This document shows, piece by piece, positions 17,890 through 27,753 of a stretch of 64,000 bases of DNA. This DNA is from Gallintestinimicrobium propionicum. Lineage in GTDB: Bacteria; Bacillota; Clostridia; Lachnospirales; Lachnospiraceae. The translations under genes were made by a program, and so were the position numbers. The notes beneath the pieces were generated by a model. That model ran no database searches and was not told where the DNA came from. It saw only the letters and a program-made list of their open reading frames with translations. The stretch is from positions 1 through 64,000 of the forward strand of contig NZ_JAOQJY010000004.1 in NCBI RefSeq assembly GCF_025567525.1. The letters run 5' to 3'. The number at the start of each line of letters is the position of its first letter. The stretch's first letter is position 1.

Positions 17890-18939
17890 TCACGCGTCTT
17901 TGATCGGACAGTCTGCAAACAGCGCCGCCACTGCGGACTTGTATTCTGTCAGCTTCTGTGCCTTGCGGATTTTTTTGAGATATTTTTCGGAGCCCTCAAA
18001 CAGCTGTCCCTGCCAGCCCCAGAGTTCCTTCATTTTAAATAGTACGTCCCGTTCTCCGGACAGCACCGCTGCGTAATCCTCCGCCAATCGCCCATAAAAA
18101 TCGCGGATATCCGATACTCGCTTCGCAGCGTCCTCCCAGACTGTGCTTCCGTTTTCCAGGCGCAGTTTCTTTGCAGCGTTTTTTTCTGCCAAATCAGTTC
18201 TTCGGGCGCGCAGCCGCATCACCAGCGCCGGGTCGATCAGCATTCCCCTGCCGAACATCAGGTCATCCGCACCCGGATACTCCACCAAAAATCTCTCCGT
18301 ATCGGAAACGCTGAATAAATCGCCGTTGTAGCAGACCGGAATGGTCCGTTCCACAGTTTCTTCATCTGCTGCAGCTGCGCTCAGCCTTTCTTTCGCCCGC
18401 ACATAGGCTTCCCGGTGCACGTTTCCTTTATAAAACTCTTTCAGCACGCGGGGATGCACGATCAGCTTCTGAATCGGATACTGGGAAAAAATATCCAACA
18501 GGCGCTCAAATTCATCCGGGTTTTCCACGCCAATTCTCGTTTTGATCGAGATTTTCAGCGGGCTGTGTGCAAAAATTTCCTCCAGAAACGCATCCAGTGC
18601 GTCTGGATCAGCCAAAAACCCGGCGCCTTTTTTCTTCGCCGTCACGGTAGCGGACGGACAGCCAAGATTTAAGTTCACTTCTTCGTAGCCCTGTTCTTTG
18701 AGCATCCCGGCAACCTTGCAAAAGCCTTCCGCCTGATTCGCCAGGATTTGCGGAACAACCGCGATGTTCTGATTGTGCTCTGCTGCAATGTCGTTCCACT
18801 CCCGCGTCGTGAAGCTTTTCCCTTTTTTCGGCGTGATGAACGGTGTGTAATAGCGATCCATCGACGGAAAGCACGCATGATGCGCATTCCGGTAAATATA
18901 TCCTGTAATCCCCTCCAGCGGGGCAAATTCATACTGCAT
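17890..18939 (-). CDS. dus: tRNA-dihydrouridine synthase family protein
   Basis: 349 residues. FMN-dependent enzyme reducing uridines in the tRNA D-loop. The TIM barrel starts with APLEGITGYIYR, carries the catalytic cysteine in VNLNLGCPSATVTAKKKGAGF (shown as NLNLGCPSATVTAKKKG, about residue 93), and has phosphate-binding strands near CYNGDLFS and MFGRGMLIDP. The sequence fits the DusB/DusC-like group but is divergent, so the exact target uridine is unknown. It lies 15 bases after hemW on the same strand, part of the lepA-hemW unit. Confidence 0.9.
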   Translation of the reverse strand: MQYEFAPLEGITGYIYRNAHHACFPSMDRYYTPFITPKKGKSFTTREWNDIAAEHNQNIAVVPQILANQAEGFCKVAGMLKEQGYEEVNLNLGCPSATVTAKKKGAGFLADPDALDAFLEEIFAHSPLKISIKTRIGVENPDEFERLLDIFSQYPIQKLIVHPRVLKEFYKGNVHREAYVRAKERLSAAAADEETVERTIPVCYNGDLFSVSDTERFLVEYPGADDLMFGRGMLIDPALVMRLRARRTDLAEKNAAKKLRLENGSTVWEDAAKRVSDIRDFYGRLAEDYAAVLSGERDVLFKMKELWGWQGQLFEGSEKYLKKIRKAQKLTEYKSAVAALFADCPIKDA

Positions 18940-18954
18940 GCGATTCTCCCGATC

Positions 18955-20184
18955 TTAATAATCCAGCAAAAACTCCGCCAGCGCATAGTTGCTGACGTCC
19001 ACGCCATAATCCGTCAGGCGCAGATTTTTTTTCGATTCATCCAGACAAAGTAACTGTTCGGAAAACAGCTTATCCGCAGCGTCCTGATAAACGTCCCAGA
19101 AACTTTTTCCAAACTGGTGTTCAAATGTTTGCAGTTCAATGCCTTTTGTCAGGCGCAGCCCCAGAAACATAAACTCTTCCATTCGTTCCGACACACGAAG
19201 CGTCTGCACCTCTTCCCGAAGGTTTGCAAAATCTCCCTGATTTTTGCCGCATTCCAGATAGTCCGATAAATCAGACGTCATCTTCCAGCGCATCGGGTCA
19301 ATCAAAGACGACGCTCCAAGCCCGATCCCCAAATAATCCGTCCGGTTCCAGTAGCCGATGTTGTGGCGGCAGGCATACCCGTCCTTCGCATAATTCGAAA
19401 TTTCATACCGATGGTAGCCATACTGTTCCAGAATTTCCCGCGTTCGGGCATACATCCGGCGTTCGTCCTCTTCCGACGGAAGCGGCAGCATTTCTTTCGG
19501 GCGCAGCGTCTGGTTTGCATCCTCACCATACCAGCTCCAGAATGGCGTACCTTCTTCGATGATCAGGCTGTAGGCCGACAGATGCTCCGGCGCAAGCTCT
19601 GCAGCTTTCATGAGTGTCTGCTCCCAGCTCTCCACCGTCTGCCCCGGCAGCGCAGACATCAGATCGACGTTGATGTTTTCAAACCCAGCCCTCCGCGCCT
19701 GCTTATAGTTTTGGACAAAGGTATCGAAATTGTGAATTCTGCCAAGCATGGCAAGCTCTTTGTCACACGCCGACTGCAGCCCCATGCTCAGCCGGTTGAT
19801 TCCGGCACGCCGATATCCTGCGAGTTTTTCAAAATCCAGCGTGCCCGGGTTGCTTTCCAGCGTAATTTCTGCATCGTCCGCAACACAAAAATGCGCCCGG
19901 ATCGCGTCCATCAGCCGTTCCATATCCATGACGCGCAAAAGGGACGGCGTACCGCCGCCCCAGAAAATCGTAGTGACTCTGCGCTCTTGATAAAACTGAC
20001 TCTCCTGCACGATCTGTGAAAGGAGGGCATCGACGTATGCTTCCGGAACGTAACCATCCGCTGTAGAGCTGTCTGCTGCCAGCGGTGCCGACAAAAAATC
20101 ACAGTAGCGACATTTTTGCCTGCAGAATGGAATGTGCAGATATAATTCCAGATCTTTTTTCGGTGTCATAGGCTCAGTTCTCAT
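18955..20184 (-). CDS. hemW: Radical SAM heme chaperone HemW
   Basis: 409 residues. HemW-type radical SAM protein, often annotated as oxygen-independent coproporphyrinogen oxidase but acting as a heme chaperone in studied cases. The cluster motif is CRQKCRYCDF (CxxxCxxC, about residues 21-28), followed by the SAM-binding GGGTPSLL and LESNPGTLD. The C-terminal HemN-like region contains YEISNYAKDGYACRHNIGYW (here HNIGYWNRTDYLGIGLGAS), a HemW hallmark. Its first codons overlap the end of lepA by 11 bases; a start five codons later (MTPKK) is also possible. Confidence 0.93.
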   Translation of the reverse strand: MRTEPMTPKKDLELYLHIPFCRQKCRYCDFLSAPLAADSSTADGYVPEAYVDALLSQIVQESQFYQERRVTTIFWGGGTPSLLRVMDMERLMDAIRAHFCVADDAEITLESNPGTLDFEKLAGYRRAGINRLSMGLQSACDKELAMLGRIHNFDTFVQNYKQARRAGFENINVDLMSALPGQTVESWEQTLMKAAELAPEHLSAYSLIIEEGTPFWSWYGEDANQTLRPKEMLPLPSEEDERRMYARTREILEQYGYHRYEISNYAKDGYACRHNIGYWNRTDYLGIGLGASSLIDPMRWKMTSDLSDYLECGKNQGDFANLREEVQTLRVSERMEEFMFLGLRLTKGIELQTFEHQFGKSFWDVYQDAADKLFSEQLLCLDESKKNLRLTDYGVDVSNYALAEFLLDY

Positions 20185-21991
20185 CCAGCTTTAAGACGCT
20201 CATGAAAGCCTTCTGCGGGATTTCCACGTTGCCGACCTGACGCATCCGCTTCTTGCCTTCCTTCTGCTTTTCCAGAAGCTTTTTCTTACGGCTGATATCG
20301 CCGCCATAGCATTTTGCAAGCACGTCCTTGCGCATCGCCTTGACGGTTTCCCGGGCGATAATCTTGCCGCCGACTGCCGCCTGAATCGGAATTTCGAACA
20401 GATGGCGCGGGATTTCATCCTTTAACTTTTCGCACATTTTCCGACTACGCTCGTATGCGCTGTCCTTATGTACAATAAATGAAAGTGCATCCACTTCTTC
20501 CCGGTTAATCAAAATATCCAATTTTACAAGCTCTGACTGCTCATACCCCTTTAACTCATAGTCAAACGACGCATAACCCTTGGAACGGGACTTTAACGCA
20601 TCGAAAAAGTCGTAAATGATTTCATTTAACGGCAGCTCGTATTTGAGCAATGCACGGGTTTCTTCCATATATTCCATGCCGAGATACTGACCTCGGCGCT
20701 CCTGGCACAGCTCCATAATGGAACCGATGTAGTCCGTCGTCACCATGATCTCTGCCGAAACCACAGGCTCTTCCATATATTCGATCATCGACGGGTCGGG
20801 CAGATTGGACGGATTGGTCAGCTCGATCACTTCCCCGTTGGTCTTATGCACCCGGTACACAACGCCCGGCGCCGTTGTCACCAGATCAAGGTTGTACTCT
20901 CTTTCCAGACGTTCCTGAATGATTTCCAGATGCAGCAGTCCCAGAAATCCGCAGCGGAATCCAAAGCCAAGGGCAATGGATGTCTCCGGCTCATAAAATA
21001 AGGACGCATCATTTAACTGCAGCTTTTCCAGCGCATCCCGCAGATCAGGATACTTCGCACCGTCTGCCGGATACAATCCACAGTACACCATCGGATTGAC
21101 CTTTTTATAACCGGGAAGCGGTTTTGCACACGGATTGGCTGCATCTGTAATCGTATCGCCGACGCGGGTATCCTTGACATTTTTGATCGAAGCCGTCAGA
21201 TAGCCAACCATTCCTGCAGACAGCCCGTCCTCGCTGGGGATAAACTGACCTGCGCCAAAATAACCGACCTCCACAACATCAAACTCTGCACCTGTTGCCA
21301 TCATACGGACTTTGGTACCTTTTTTTAACTGTCCTTCCATAATTCGGAAAAAGACAATCACGCCCTTGTAGGGATCGTAGAGGGAATCAAAAATCAGCGC
21401 CTGCAGCGGGTTTTCTAAGCTGCCGCCCGGCGCGGGAATTTTTTTCACAATCTGCTCCAGCACCTGTTCGATATTTAATCCGTTTTTAGCGGAAATCAAG
21501 GGTGCATCCTCCGCATCCAGACCGATCACATCCTCGATCTCTTCTTTTACGCGCTCAGGCTCTGCGCTCGGCAGGTCGATTTTGTTGATGACCGGAAATA
21601 CCTCCAGATCATGATCCAGCGCAAGATACACATTCGCCAGCGTCTGCGCCTCGATGCCCTGTGCTGCGTCCACGACCAGAACTGCGCCGTCGCACGCTGC
21701 CAGTGCACGGCTGACCTCATAGTTAAAGTCCACGTGTCCGGGAGTGTCGATCAGGTTAAAAATATATTCTTCCCCATTCTCTGCACGGTAAATCGTCCGC
21801 ACCGCCTGGGATTTGATCGTAATGCCGCGCTCCCGCTCCAGCTCCATGTTATCAAGCACCTGCTCCTGCATTTCTCTGCTCGTCAGAAGACCGGTCTTTT
21901 CGATAATTCGGTCTGCCAGCGTCGATTTGCCGTGATCGATATGCGCGATGATACAAAAATTTCTGATATTGCTCTGTTTTATTTTGGACAT
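20174..21991 (-). CDS. lepA: Elongation factor 4 (back-translocating GTPase LepA)
   Basis: 605 residues. Translational GTPase LepA. G1 is AHIDHGKST, G3 DTPGHVDF, G4 NKIDLP, with the EF-G-like domains II, III and V and the specific C-terminal domain ending in the basic segment EKQKEGKKRMRQVG and IPQKAFM. All of these are present and length is typical (about 600). It is followed with overlap by hemW, the order lepA-hemW common in Firmicutes. Between its start and the activase gene at 22161 there is only a short intergenic stretch. Confidence 0.97.
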   Translation of the reverse strand: MSKIKQSNIRNFCIIAHIDHGKSTLADRIIEKTGLLTSREMQEQVLDNMELERERGITIKSQAVRTIYRAENGEEYIFNLIDTPGHVDFNYEVSRALAACDGAVLVVDAAQGIEAQTLANVYLALDHDLEVFPVINKIDLPSAEPERVKEEIEDVIGLDAEDAPLISAKNGLNIEQVLEQIVKKIPAPGGSLENPLQALIFDSLYDPYKGVIVFFRIMEGQLKKGTKVRMMATGAEFDVVEVGYFGAGQFIPSEDGLSAGMVGYLTASIKNVKDTRVGDTITDAANPCAKPLPGYKKVNPMVYCGLYPADGAKYPDLRDALEKLQLNDASLFYEPETSIALGFGFRCGFLGLLHLEIIQERLEREYNLDLVTTAPGVVYRVHKTNGEVIELTNPSNLPDPSMIEYMEEPVVSAEIMVTTDYIGSIMELCQERRGQYLGMEYMEETRALLKYELPLNEIIYDFFDALKSRSKGYASFDYELKGYEQSELVKLDILINREEVDALSFIVHKDSAYERSRKMCEKLKDEIPRHLFEIPIQAAVGGKIIARETVKAMRKDVLAKCYGGDISRKKKLLEKQKEGKKRMRQVGNVEIPQKAFMSVLKLDEN

Positions 21992-22160
21992 TCTTTCCTC
22001 ACTCTGATTCCTGTCGTCAACCGCCGCATTTTAGAAAATGAAAACCGTTTGCTACGCCGACGCCATACTCGCCATTTTTCAATCTGATTGCATTTAAGTA
22101 TATCAAACTCACAGGCTGTGGGCAAGGAATTTTACACTGTCTTCTGCACACTCCCGGTCT

Positions 22161-23084
22161 CTAGTGTTCCAAAACCACCCGTTTTCCTTCTTCTTTTCCA
22201 TTTTGTTCAAACCAGGAAAGCCAATTTTTCTTTTCTTCTTCCCCCGGAACCGGAAATTCCTGCTGAAGCTGCCCGATATTTCCTCCTTTGGAAATACCGA
22301 ACGAATGATACGGCAAAAGCTGCGCCTGCTCTATCGAAGGGTATCGCCCAAGCAGATCACAGATTGCCTGTAAATGGACTGTATTATCGTTGACTCCAGG
22401 GATAATCGGGCAGCGTAAAACTGTCCGTACCCCTTTTTTATCCGCCAGGGCAAGGTTATTCAAAATCGGGACAAGCGATCCGCCAATCCATTTTTTTGCG
22501 TCCTCCTCAGTGCTCACTTTCCAGTCAAAATATAGCAGATCAGTTTCCTGCAGCAGCTTTTCCATCGCGTCTGTAGTCCCAAACCCGCTCGTCTCCACAC
22601 AGGTATGCAGATCCTCCTCTCTGCACAACGAAAGAAAGGAGGCTGCAAAATCCGCCTGCTGCAGCACTTCTCCGCCCGACAACGTAATTCCGCCGCCGGA
22701 ATGCTCATAAAACGCCCGATCCAACAGTGCAATTTTCAAAAGCTCTTCTTCTGTATACGGTGTTCCGATAATTTTCAGTGCCTTTGTCGGACACTGTTCC
22801 AAACACTTCCCGCAAAACTGACAATGTTCAAAATAAACCTGATGCCGAAACTGTTCTGTCCCGGTTTTCGTCAACCAATGTACATTACTGTGACATGCCG
22901 TTTCACAGCGCCCGCATCCAACGCACTGCTCACGATGAAACGACAGCTGCTTTCCGGGATTTTGACTCTCCGGATTATGGCACCACCGACAGCGTAGCGG
23001 GCAGCCCTTAAAAAAGAATGTTGTCCGCACACCTGGTCCGTCATGCAGGCTTCCCCTCTGAATATCTACAAGCAACGCTTCCAA
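22161..23084 (-). CDS. Glycyl radical enzyme activase
   Basis: 307 residues. Radical SAM enzyme that abstracts hydrogen from the glycine of its partner enzyme. The SAM cluster motif is CPLRCRWC (CxxxCxxC, about 29-36). Two ferredoxin-type sets follow, CVGCGRCETAC and CQFCGKCLEQC, typical of activases for glycyl radical eliminases rather than pyruvate formate-lyase activase. GITLSGGEVLQQ is the conserved GGE motif. It follows the glycyl radical enzyme gene by about 100 bases on the same strand, so it is its dedicated activator. Confidence 0.95.
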   Translation of the reverse strand: MEALLVDIQRGSLHDGPGVRTTFFFKGCPLRCRWCHNPESQNPGKQLSFHREQCVGCGRCETACHSNVHWLTKTGTEQFRHQVYFEHCQFCGKCLEQCPTKALKIIGTPYTEEELLKIALLDRAFYEHSGGGITLSGGEVLQQADFAASFLSLCREEDLHTCVETSGFGTTDAMEKLLQETDLLYFDWKVSTEEDAKKWIGGSLVPILNNLALADKKGVRTVLRCPIIPGVNDNTVHLQAICDLLGRYPSIEQAQLLPYHSFGISKGGNIGQLQQEFPVPGEEEKKNWLSWFEQNGKEEGKRVVLEH

Positions 23085-23185
23085 ACTATATCTCCCTTTC
23101 CGGCATCACAGCACTGCGCAGCGATACCGGATATATTTTGTTTTCCGACACTGCACAGCAGCAACGATGCCACTCGTTTTTTTTC

Positions 23186-25462
23186 TTAGCAGTATGCCGT
23201 CCTCGTCAGGACATCCTGCTGCGTTTTTTTATCCAGATCGATAAACCTCGCTGTAAATCCGCCGACCCGCACCACCAGATTTTCATGGCTTTCCGGGTGC
23301 ACCAGCGCATCCTCCAAATCTTTCTGGCAGACAACGCTCAAATTCACCTGCTGCCCTCCAAGATCGAAGAACGTTCCAAGCACGCTCTTAATCTGCGTCA
23401 GATCGCCTTCAAACATGCTGCGCGCGAATTTCAGGTTCTGGTTTCCGCCCGCATGAATCGAATTATCCAGTTTAGTCAACGACAGAATCAGCGCTGTCAG
23501 CCCCTCTTTATCCTGTCCGTTGTAAGGGCTGTTGCCGTTGGACAAAAACTTATGCGCATTTCTGCCGTCCGGCGTCGCGCCGACAAACTGCCCCAGCGTC
23601 ACATTCATATTGTTGTTGATCAACACCGCCAGAAAAGAATCCAGCCGTGTCCGGTTTTTCTGGCTGCGGATCGTCTGACAGATGAACTCATGCAGCCGAA
23701 CCGCAATTTCATCCGCCTCTTCCTTATCGTTTCCAAATTTCGGCGCGTCAAGAAGCGCCTGCTGCAGCATCTCTTTTCCCGAAAAATCACAGTCGAGCGC
23801 CTCTACAAGCTCCTGTAATGTGCAGCGCTTTTCCTCAAATACAACTTTTCGGATTGCTTCCATACTGTCTGAAAGCGTGATATTTCCATAGGTTTCCACC
23901 GTTCCGCCCAGGTACCTGTAACCGCCGTTTAGCATACCGCGTCCACGCGTCATGCAGTCGTCCTGCAGACAGGAGAACTGTAAAAACTCTGCTTCTTTTC
24001 CATCCACGTCATACACCAGCTCTTCAAAACCGCCTGCAATCTCGATAAAAAACGTCAGATAAGTTTTTAACAACTCTTCCAGTTCCTCATAACAGATAAT
24101 GTCCTGAAGCTTTTTACATTCCTGCCCAGCTGCCAGCGGTCCTGACAAAATTCCTGTCGCCGGATTGATTCCATCATGCAGTACAAGCTCCAGAACCTTT
24201 GCCACATTCAGGGCTGTATTTGGCGTTCCGATACTCTGTGCCGCCAGCATATATTCTCCGCAGCCAAAGAACGAATACTGCTCCGCTGCCTTTTTGGGCA
24301 CATCCATCGCCCGCATCACTGCAGGCACATTCACATCATCGTTATACAGCATCGGAAAGGTCGAGCCGCTGCCAAGAATCCGCAACGCACGGTCATAAAT
24401 ATCCTGATTCATCTCTTTATAATATCGCAGGCTGATCTGCGGATAAAAATGTTCCCTGCGCACTTCCAATACATCCATCACCAGCATGGCAAATTCGTCC
24501 GCGCTCTTTTCATGCTCGCGCCCCATGCCGCCGATAATCACCCGAGTATCCCGTCCGCACTGGGTTTCGATGATTGTGAAAAAATTATCCAGCAAACGCA
24601 CTGCCTGATCGTGTGTAATCCGTCCGGTCTTCAAATCTTTCCGGTAAAATTCCCCCAAATAATCGTCGATTCTACCGATCTCTACTGCCCGCGCCGCAAG
24701 CATATAGAGGCATTGCAGCTGAATCGCCTCCTGCATACTCTCCGGTGGTGCAGTCTGAATGTGTTCCAGACACTCTGCCATCTGCAAAAGCTCCTGCTGT
24801 CGCACCCTGTCATTTTCCTGTCCAGCCAAACGCTTTGCATCCGTTGTATACTGCCCCATTACCCGGCGAAGGGATTCCTGCACAGAAGCTACGCCCTCGT
24901 AAAAATTCTTTTTCTCCGGCTCCTGCGTTTCCTGCGACAGTCTGAGCGCTTCATCACGCAGACCGCAAACGCCAAGCCGGAACAGCTTTTTAAAATCAAG
25001 ATTTACGCCGGCCAGCCGGTAAAGCGGATGAATTGCCGCATTATCATGCGCATAATCGTCACCGCCCATCGAACCTACCCAGCTTTTGGGGAACTGCTGC
25101 CGGATTTTTGTATTTGTATTTTCTGTTTTCCAGAATTGGATCATCTCTTCTGCCTGCATACAATCCTTCCCGGAATAGGTGGCGTCTGCCTTCATCCGTG
25201 CCAGCTCCTTCTCGCAGTTTACCACATCTATACAATAACCGGTCTTGTCGATGCCGTCTCCCTCCATACACTGTGCAAACACCACATACGGACGGCTGAT
25301 CCTTCCGGCAATCAGATCCTGCGGCTGAATCGTCACAAAGTACGTCGACATCTGTGCTTCCATGCAGCGGCTCTCCCGCACCGCTTTAGGCTGCCCGATA
25401 TTTTCCCGATAGATTTTTGTAAATTCCAGTTCCCGCTCTAAAATTCTGTTCGGATGATACAT
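23186..25462 (-). CDS. Glycyl radical enzyme of unassigned substrate
   Basis: 758 residues, within the size range of the PFL-like/eliminase superfamily. The thiyl-radical cysteine lies in SFFGCGEYM (Cys401, Glu403), and the C-terminal glycyl loop reads VVRVGGFTARF (Gly about 735). The GCxE motif places it with the eliminases (diol, glycerol, choline, hydroxyproline enzymes) rather than with pyruvate formate-lyase, which has two cysteines. The x residue is Gly here where GCVE is usual in well-studied members, and the glycyl loop has Phe where Tyr is usual. The neighbouring activase has two extra Fe-S clusters, in keeping with an eliminase. An AraC regulator with a sugar-type cupin domain lies upstream. 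Substrate not assignable. Confidence 0.92.
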   Translation of the reverse strand: MYHPNRILERELEFTKIYRENIGQPKAVRESRCMEAQMSTYFVTIQPQDLIAGRISRPYVVFAQCMEGDGIDKTGYCIDVVNCEKELARMKADATYSGKDCMQAEEMIQFWKTENTNTKIRQQFPKSWVGSMGGDDYAHDNAAIHPLYRLAGVNLDFKKLFRLGVCGLRDEALRLSQETQEPEKKNFYEGVASVQESLRRVMGQYTTDAKRLAGQENDRVRQQELLQMAECLEHIQTAPPESMQEAIQLQCLYMLAARAVEIGRIDDYLGEFYRKDLKTGRITHDQAVRLLDNFFTIIETQCGRDTRVIIGGMGREHEKSADEFAMLVMDVLEVRREHFYPQISLRYYKEMNQDIYDRALRILGSGSTFPMLYNDDVNVPAVMRAMDVPKKAAEQYSFFGCGEYMLAAQSIGTPNTALNVAKVLELVLHDGINPATGILSGPLAAGQECKKLQDIICYEELEELLKTYLTFFIEIAGGFEELVYDVDGKEAEFLQFSCLQDDCMTRGRGMLNGGYRYLGGTVETYGNITLSDSMEAIRKVVFEEKRCTLQELVEALDCDFSGKEMLQQALLDAPKFGNDKEEADEIAVRLHEFICQTIRSQKNRTRLDSFLAVLINNNMNVTLGQFVGATPDGRNAHKFLSNGNSPYNGQDKEGLTALILSLTKLDNSIHAGGNQNLKFARSMFEGDLTQIKSVLGTFFDLGGQQVNLSVVCQKDLEDALVHPESHENLVVRVGGFTARFIDLDKKTQQDVLTRTAYC

Positions 25463-25545
25463 TTTTGTCCCTCCACATTTCTTTTTCCATAAATACAGTT
25501 GTTTTGATTTTAAATCAACTCATTCCACAGCTTCTGTATTCAGTA

Positions 25546-25589
25546 TAAAAAGAAACGGGAAACACCGCTAACACCTGTTCCCCGTTTCT
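25546..25589 (-). terminator. Hairpin between araC gene and glycyl radical enzyme
   Basis: Minus strand AGAAACGGGGAACA pairs with TGTTTCCCGTTTCT, followed by TTTTTAT. It can end the AraC transcript or attenuate the enzyme operon. A candidate downstream promoter is TTGATT, 17 bases, TATTTA (about 25495-25525). Confidence 0.75.
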
Positions 25590-25666
25590 GATACTATATT
25601 GACCTAATATATTTTTTTCTGTGAAAATATTCTGTTTTCTGAAAAGAGACTTCAAAATATCATCTG

Positions 25667-26494
25667 TCATTCAAAGAACCGCTTCTGACTCCGGTATTCT
25701 TTTGGCGTCTGGCCGTAACGAGCCCGAAACTGTCGGTTGAAATACGACAGATTCTCATACCCGCAGCTGTAAGCGATATCCAGAATTTTTTCTTCAGTGC
25801 TGCGGAGCAGGCGGCATGCCTCAGTCATTCGGCAGGAATTGATAAACGCCGTCGGCGTTTGCCCATAATACTTATAAAAAATACGATTCAGATACGCCTG
25901 ACTTTTGCCCGCAAGTTCCAACATGCGTGTAAGTCCCTGCGTAAAATTTTCAGGCTCCTGCATTCTGTCATACAATTCAGACAGCCAGTCCGGCGCACTG
26001 TTTTCCCTGCCTTTTAATAAGATGTTTACCAGGACATCACAGCAAATGCTCTGGAGCAGAAATTCCTTTTCCCCTGAGGACTCCCAGAGTTGATGCAGCA
26101 GACGTATTTTCTCACGGAATCCTTCCAGGCTTTCCGAACCCAGGTCAAAAACAGGTGCATCTTTGCTCCCGTTCCCGCTGCCAAACAGCGGCGCTGTCAG
26201 CTGTTCATAACGATCTTTTCGCACCGCAATATTGTACAAAAGATTCTGCTCGCCAAAGGGATTTGACAGGGTATGCACATCGTCCGGTCCGAGCAGCTGT
26301 CCCATCCCCGGCTGCATCACCAGTTCCTGTCCGTTACATCGTTCCAGAAACGTGCCTTTCAACACGACAAAAAATTCATAATAATCATGACAGTGCGCCT
26401 CGATCTGCTCTCCCGGTTTCAAAATCAGATCGGCGATATAGAAAGTAACCTGTTTATCCGTCACATACTGCTTCCAGTAAAACCGCTGTGCCAT
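25667..26494 (-). CDS. AraC family regulator with cupin sensor
   Basis: 275 residues. The N-terminus is a cupin sensor domain (GEQIEAHCHDYYEFFVVLKGTF, given here as EAHCHDYYEFFVVLKG), and the C-terminus carries two helix-turn-helix motifs, LNRIFYKYYGQTPTAFINSC and ILDIAYSCGYENLSYFNRQF (about 195-260), of the AraC/XylS type. Cupin-AraC proteins usually sense a small sugar or related ligand. It lies directly upstream of the glycyl radical enzyme operon, separated by a terminator-like hairpin, and is the likely regulator of that enzyme (inferred). Confidence 0.92.
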   Translation of the reverse strand: MAQRFYWKQYVTDKQVTFYIADLILKPGEQIEAHCHDYYEFFVVLKGTFLERCNGQELVMQPGMGQLLGPDDVHTLSNPFGEQNLLYNIAVRKDRYEQLTAPLFGSGNGSKDAPVFDLGSESLEGFREKIRLLHQLWESSGEKEFLLQSICCDVLVNILLKGRENSAPDWLSELYDRMQEPENFTQGLTRMLELAGKSQAYLNRIFYKYYGQTPTAFINSCRMTEACRLLRSTEEKILDIAYSCGYENLSYFNRQFRARYGQTPKEYRSQKRFFE

Positions 26495-26536
26495 AAATGC
26501 TCCATTCTACCGCGACACGATGTTTTGTTTTTTCTT

Positions 26537-26959
26537 TTACACCGCCGATTCTTCCCGGCTGCGGCACTGTTTCGCCAGATAATGAATCACGTCCCGTCTC
26601 GTAATGATCCCAATAAAGACCTTTTCATCATCAATAACTGGCACGAAGTTCTGGGCGCTGACCTTTTCCAGCAGTCCTTCCATATCCACATTCACATGAA
26701 CCGGCTTATTGTCCCGGGAACGGTTCACCTGCATGACAGGAATCTCTTCCATCTGATACAGGCTGGGAAAATTCAGTTCTTTTAATCCCCAGAGCACATC
26801 CCCGTCCGTCAGCGTGCCAAGATATTTGCCCTCCGTAGATAAAAGCGGAACCGCAGCATAACCGTGATGCTCCATCTTTTCAAGTGCCTGACGCAATGTG
26901 TCAGTTTCCTCCACATAAGCGACCTCGCTCTTTGGTGTCAAAAAGAATAAAATATTCAT
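26537..26959 (-). CDS. Tandem CBS domain protein
   Basis: 140 residues forming one CBS pair: first repeat KSEVAYVEETDTLRQALEKM...GTLTDGDVLWGL, second VNRSRDNKPVHVNVDMEGLLEKV...IGIITRRDVIHYLA. CBS pairs bind adenosine nucleotides and act as energy or ligand sensors. There is no attached enzyme or transporter domain, so it probably regulates a partner protein in trans. It lies 13 bases downstream of the DJ-1 gene on the same strand, suggesting co-transcription. Confidence 0.88.
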   Translation of the reverse strand: MNILFFLTPKSEVAYVEETDTLRQALEKMEHHGYAAVPLLSTEGKYLGTLTDGDVLWGLKELNFPSLYQMEEIPVMQVNRSRDNKPVHVNVDMEGLLEKVSAQNFVPVIDDEKVFIGIITRRDVIHYLAKQCRSREESAV

Positions 26960-26972
26960 CTGTAAATTCTGT

Positions 26973-27524
26973 CTACCTTTCGTATACGATTCTCTCCGCC
27001 TGCGCTGCCGCCTCTTCTTCCGAAATCAGGCAGCCGATAATTTTCAGTGCAAAATCGATCGCACAGCCCATGCCGCGTCCGGTGATCACATTGCCATCCA
27101 CCTCTGCTGCGCCGTGCGTCACAAAGGCGCCGTCCAGCTCCTTTTCCATGGAAGGGAAGCTCGTCGCCTTTCTCCCCTTCAAATATCCGCGATGTCCGAA
27201 AATCTGCGGGGCCGCGCAGATCGCTGCAACCCATTTTCCAGCGCTATAAAAACGATCCAGCTGTTCCATTAATCCATCACAGGCTTCCAGATGCAGGGTT
27301 CCAGGCATTCCCCCCGGAAGCACCAGCAGATCGAACGCATCAAAATCTGTCTCAGAAAGCAACTGATCCATCTGCACGGTAATCTGATGCGAACCGGTCA
27401 CCGCCGCCGTCTCATCCACGGAAACCATTGTCACCTCGATGCCCGCCCGTCTGCAGAGATCCACCACTGTCAACGCTTCTATTTCTTCATAACCAGCCGA
27501 AAAAAATACACCAATTTTCGCCAT
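26973..27524 (-). CDS. DJ-1/PfpI family protein
   Basis: 183 residues from a start (MAKIGVFFSAGYEEIEA) preceded by AAAGGGG; a frame 22 codons longer would add a sequence absent from the family. Contains the conserved Glu of YEEIEA, LVLPGGMPGT, and the nucleophile elbow AAICAAPQIF with the reactive cysteine (about residue 98). This matches the DJ-1 subfamily (YajL/ThiJ-like) linked to protection against glyoxal and oxidative damage; substrate debated. Forms a small operon with the CBS gene. Confidence 0.92.
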   Translation of the reverse strand: MAKIGVFFSAGYEEIEALTVVDLCRRAGIEVTMVSVDETAAVTGSHQITVQMDQLLSETDFDAFDLLVLPGGMPGTLHLEACDGLMEQLDRFYSAGKWVAAICAAPQIFGHRGYLKGRKATSFPSMEKELDGAFVTHGAAEVDGNVITGRGMGCAIDFALKIIGCLISEEEAAAQAERIVYER

Positions 27525-27683
27525 CTGTATGTCCCCTTTCTTCTTAAGTTCATTTTCTGATGTCTGGCAGCAGCCTGCCATTTGAACCATTCCTATCTTA
27601 GCAGAAATCTCTGTTCCATAAAAGGGAAAAAGTATGAATAATTTCTAAAGAATGTTAAAATTCAGGGTGCTTCCACAACAAAA

Positions 27684-27713
27684 TTCACAAATCCTGCGTA
27701 TGTGTGCTATACT
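27684..27713 (+). promoter_or_regulatory. Promoter of the CYTH gene
   Basis: TTCACA (27684-27689), 18 bases, then TATACT (27708-27713) with an extended TG in front. About 40 bases later an AAAGGAG ribosome site precedes the ATG. Confidence 0.6.
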
Positions 27714-27753
27714 AAACCTATCAAGCATCTAAAACACACAAAGGAGTACCGCT

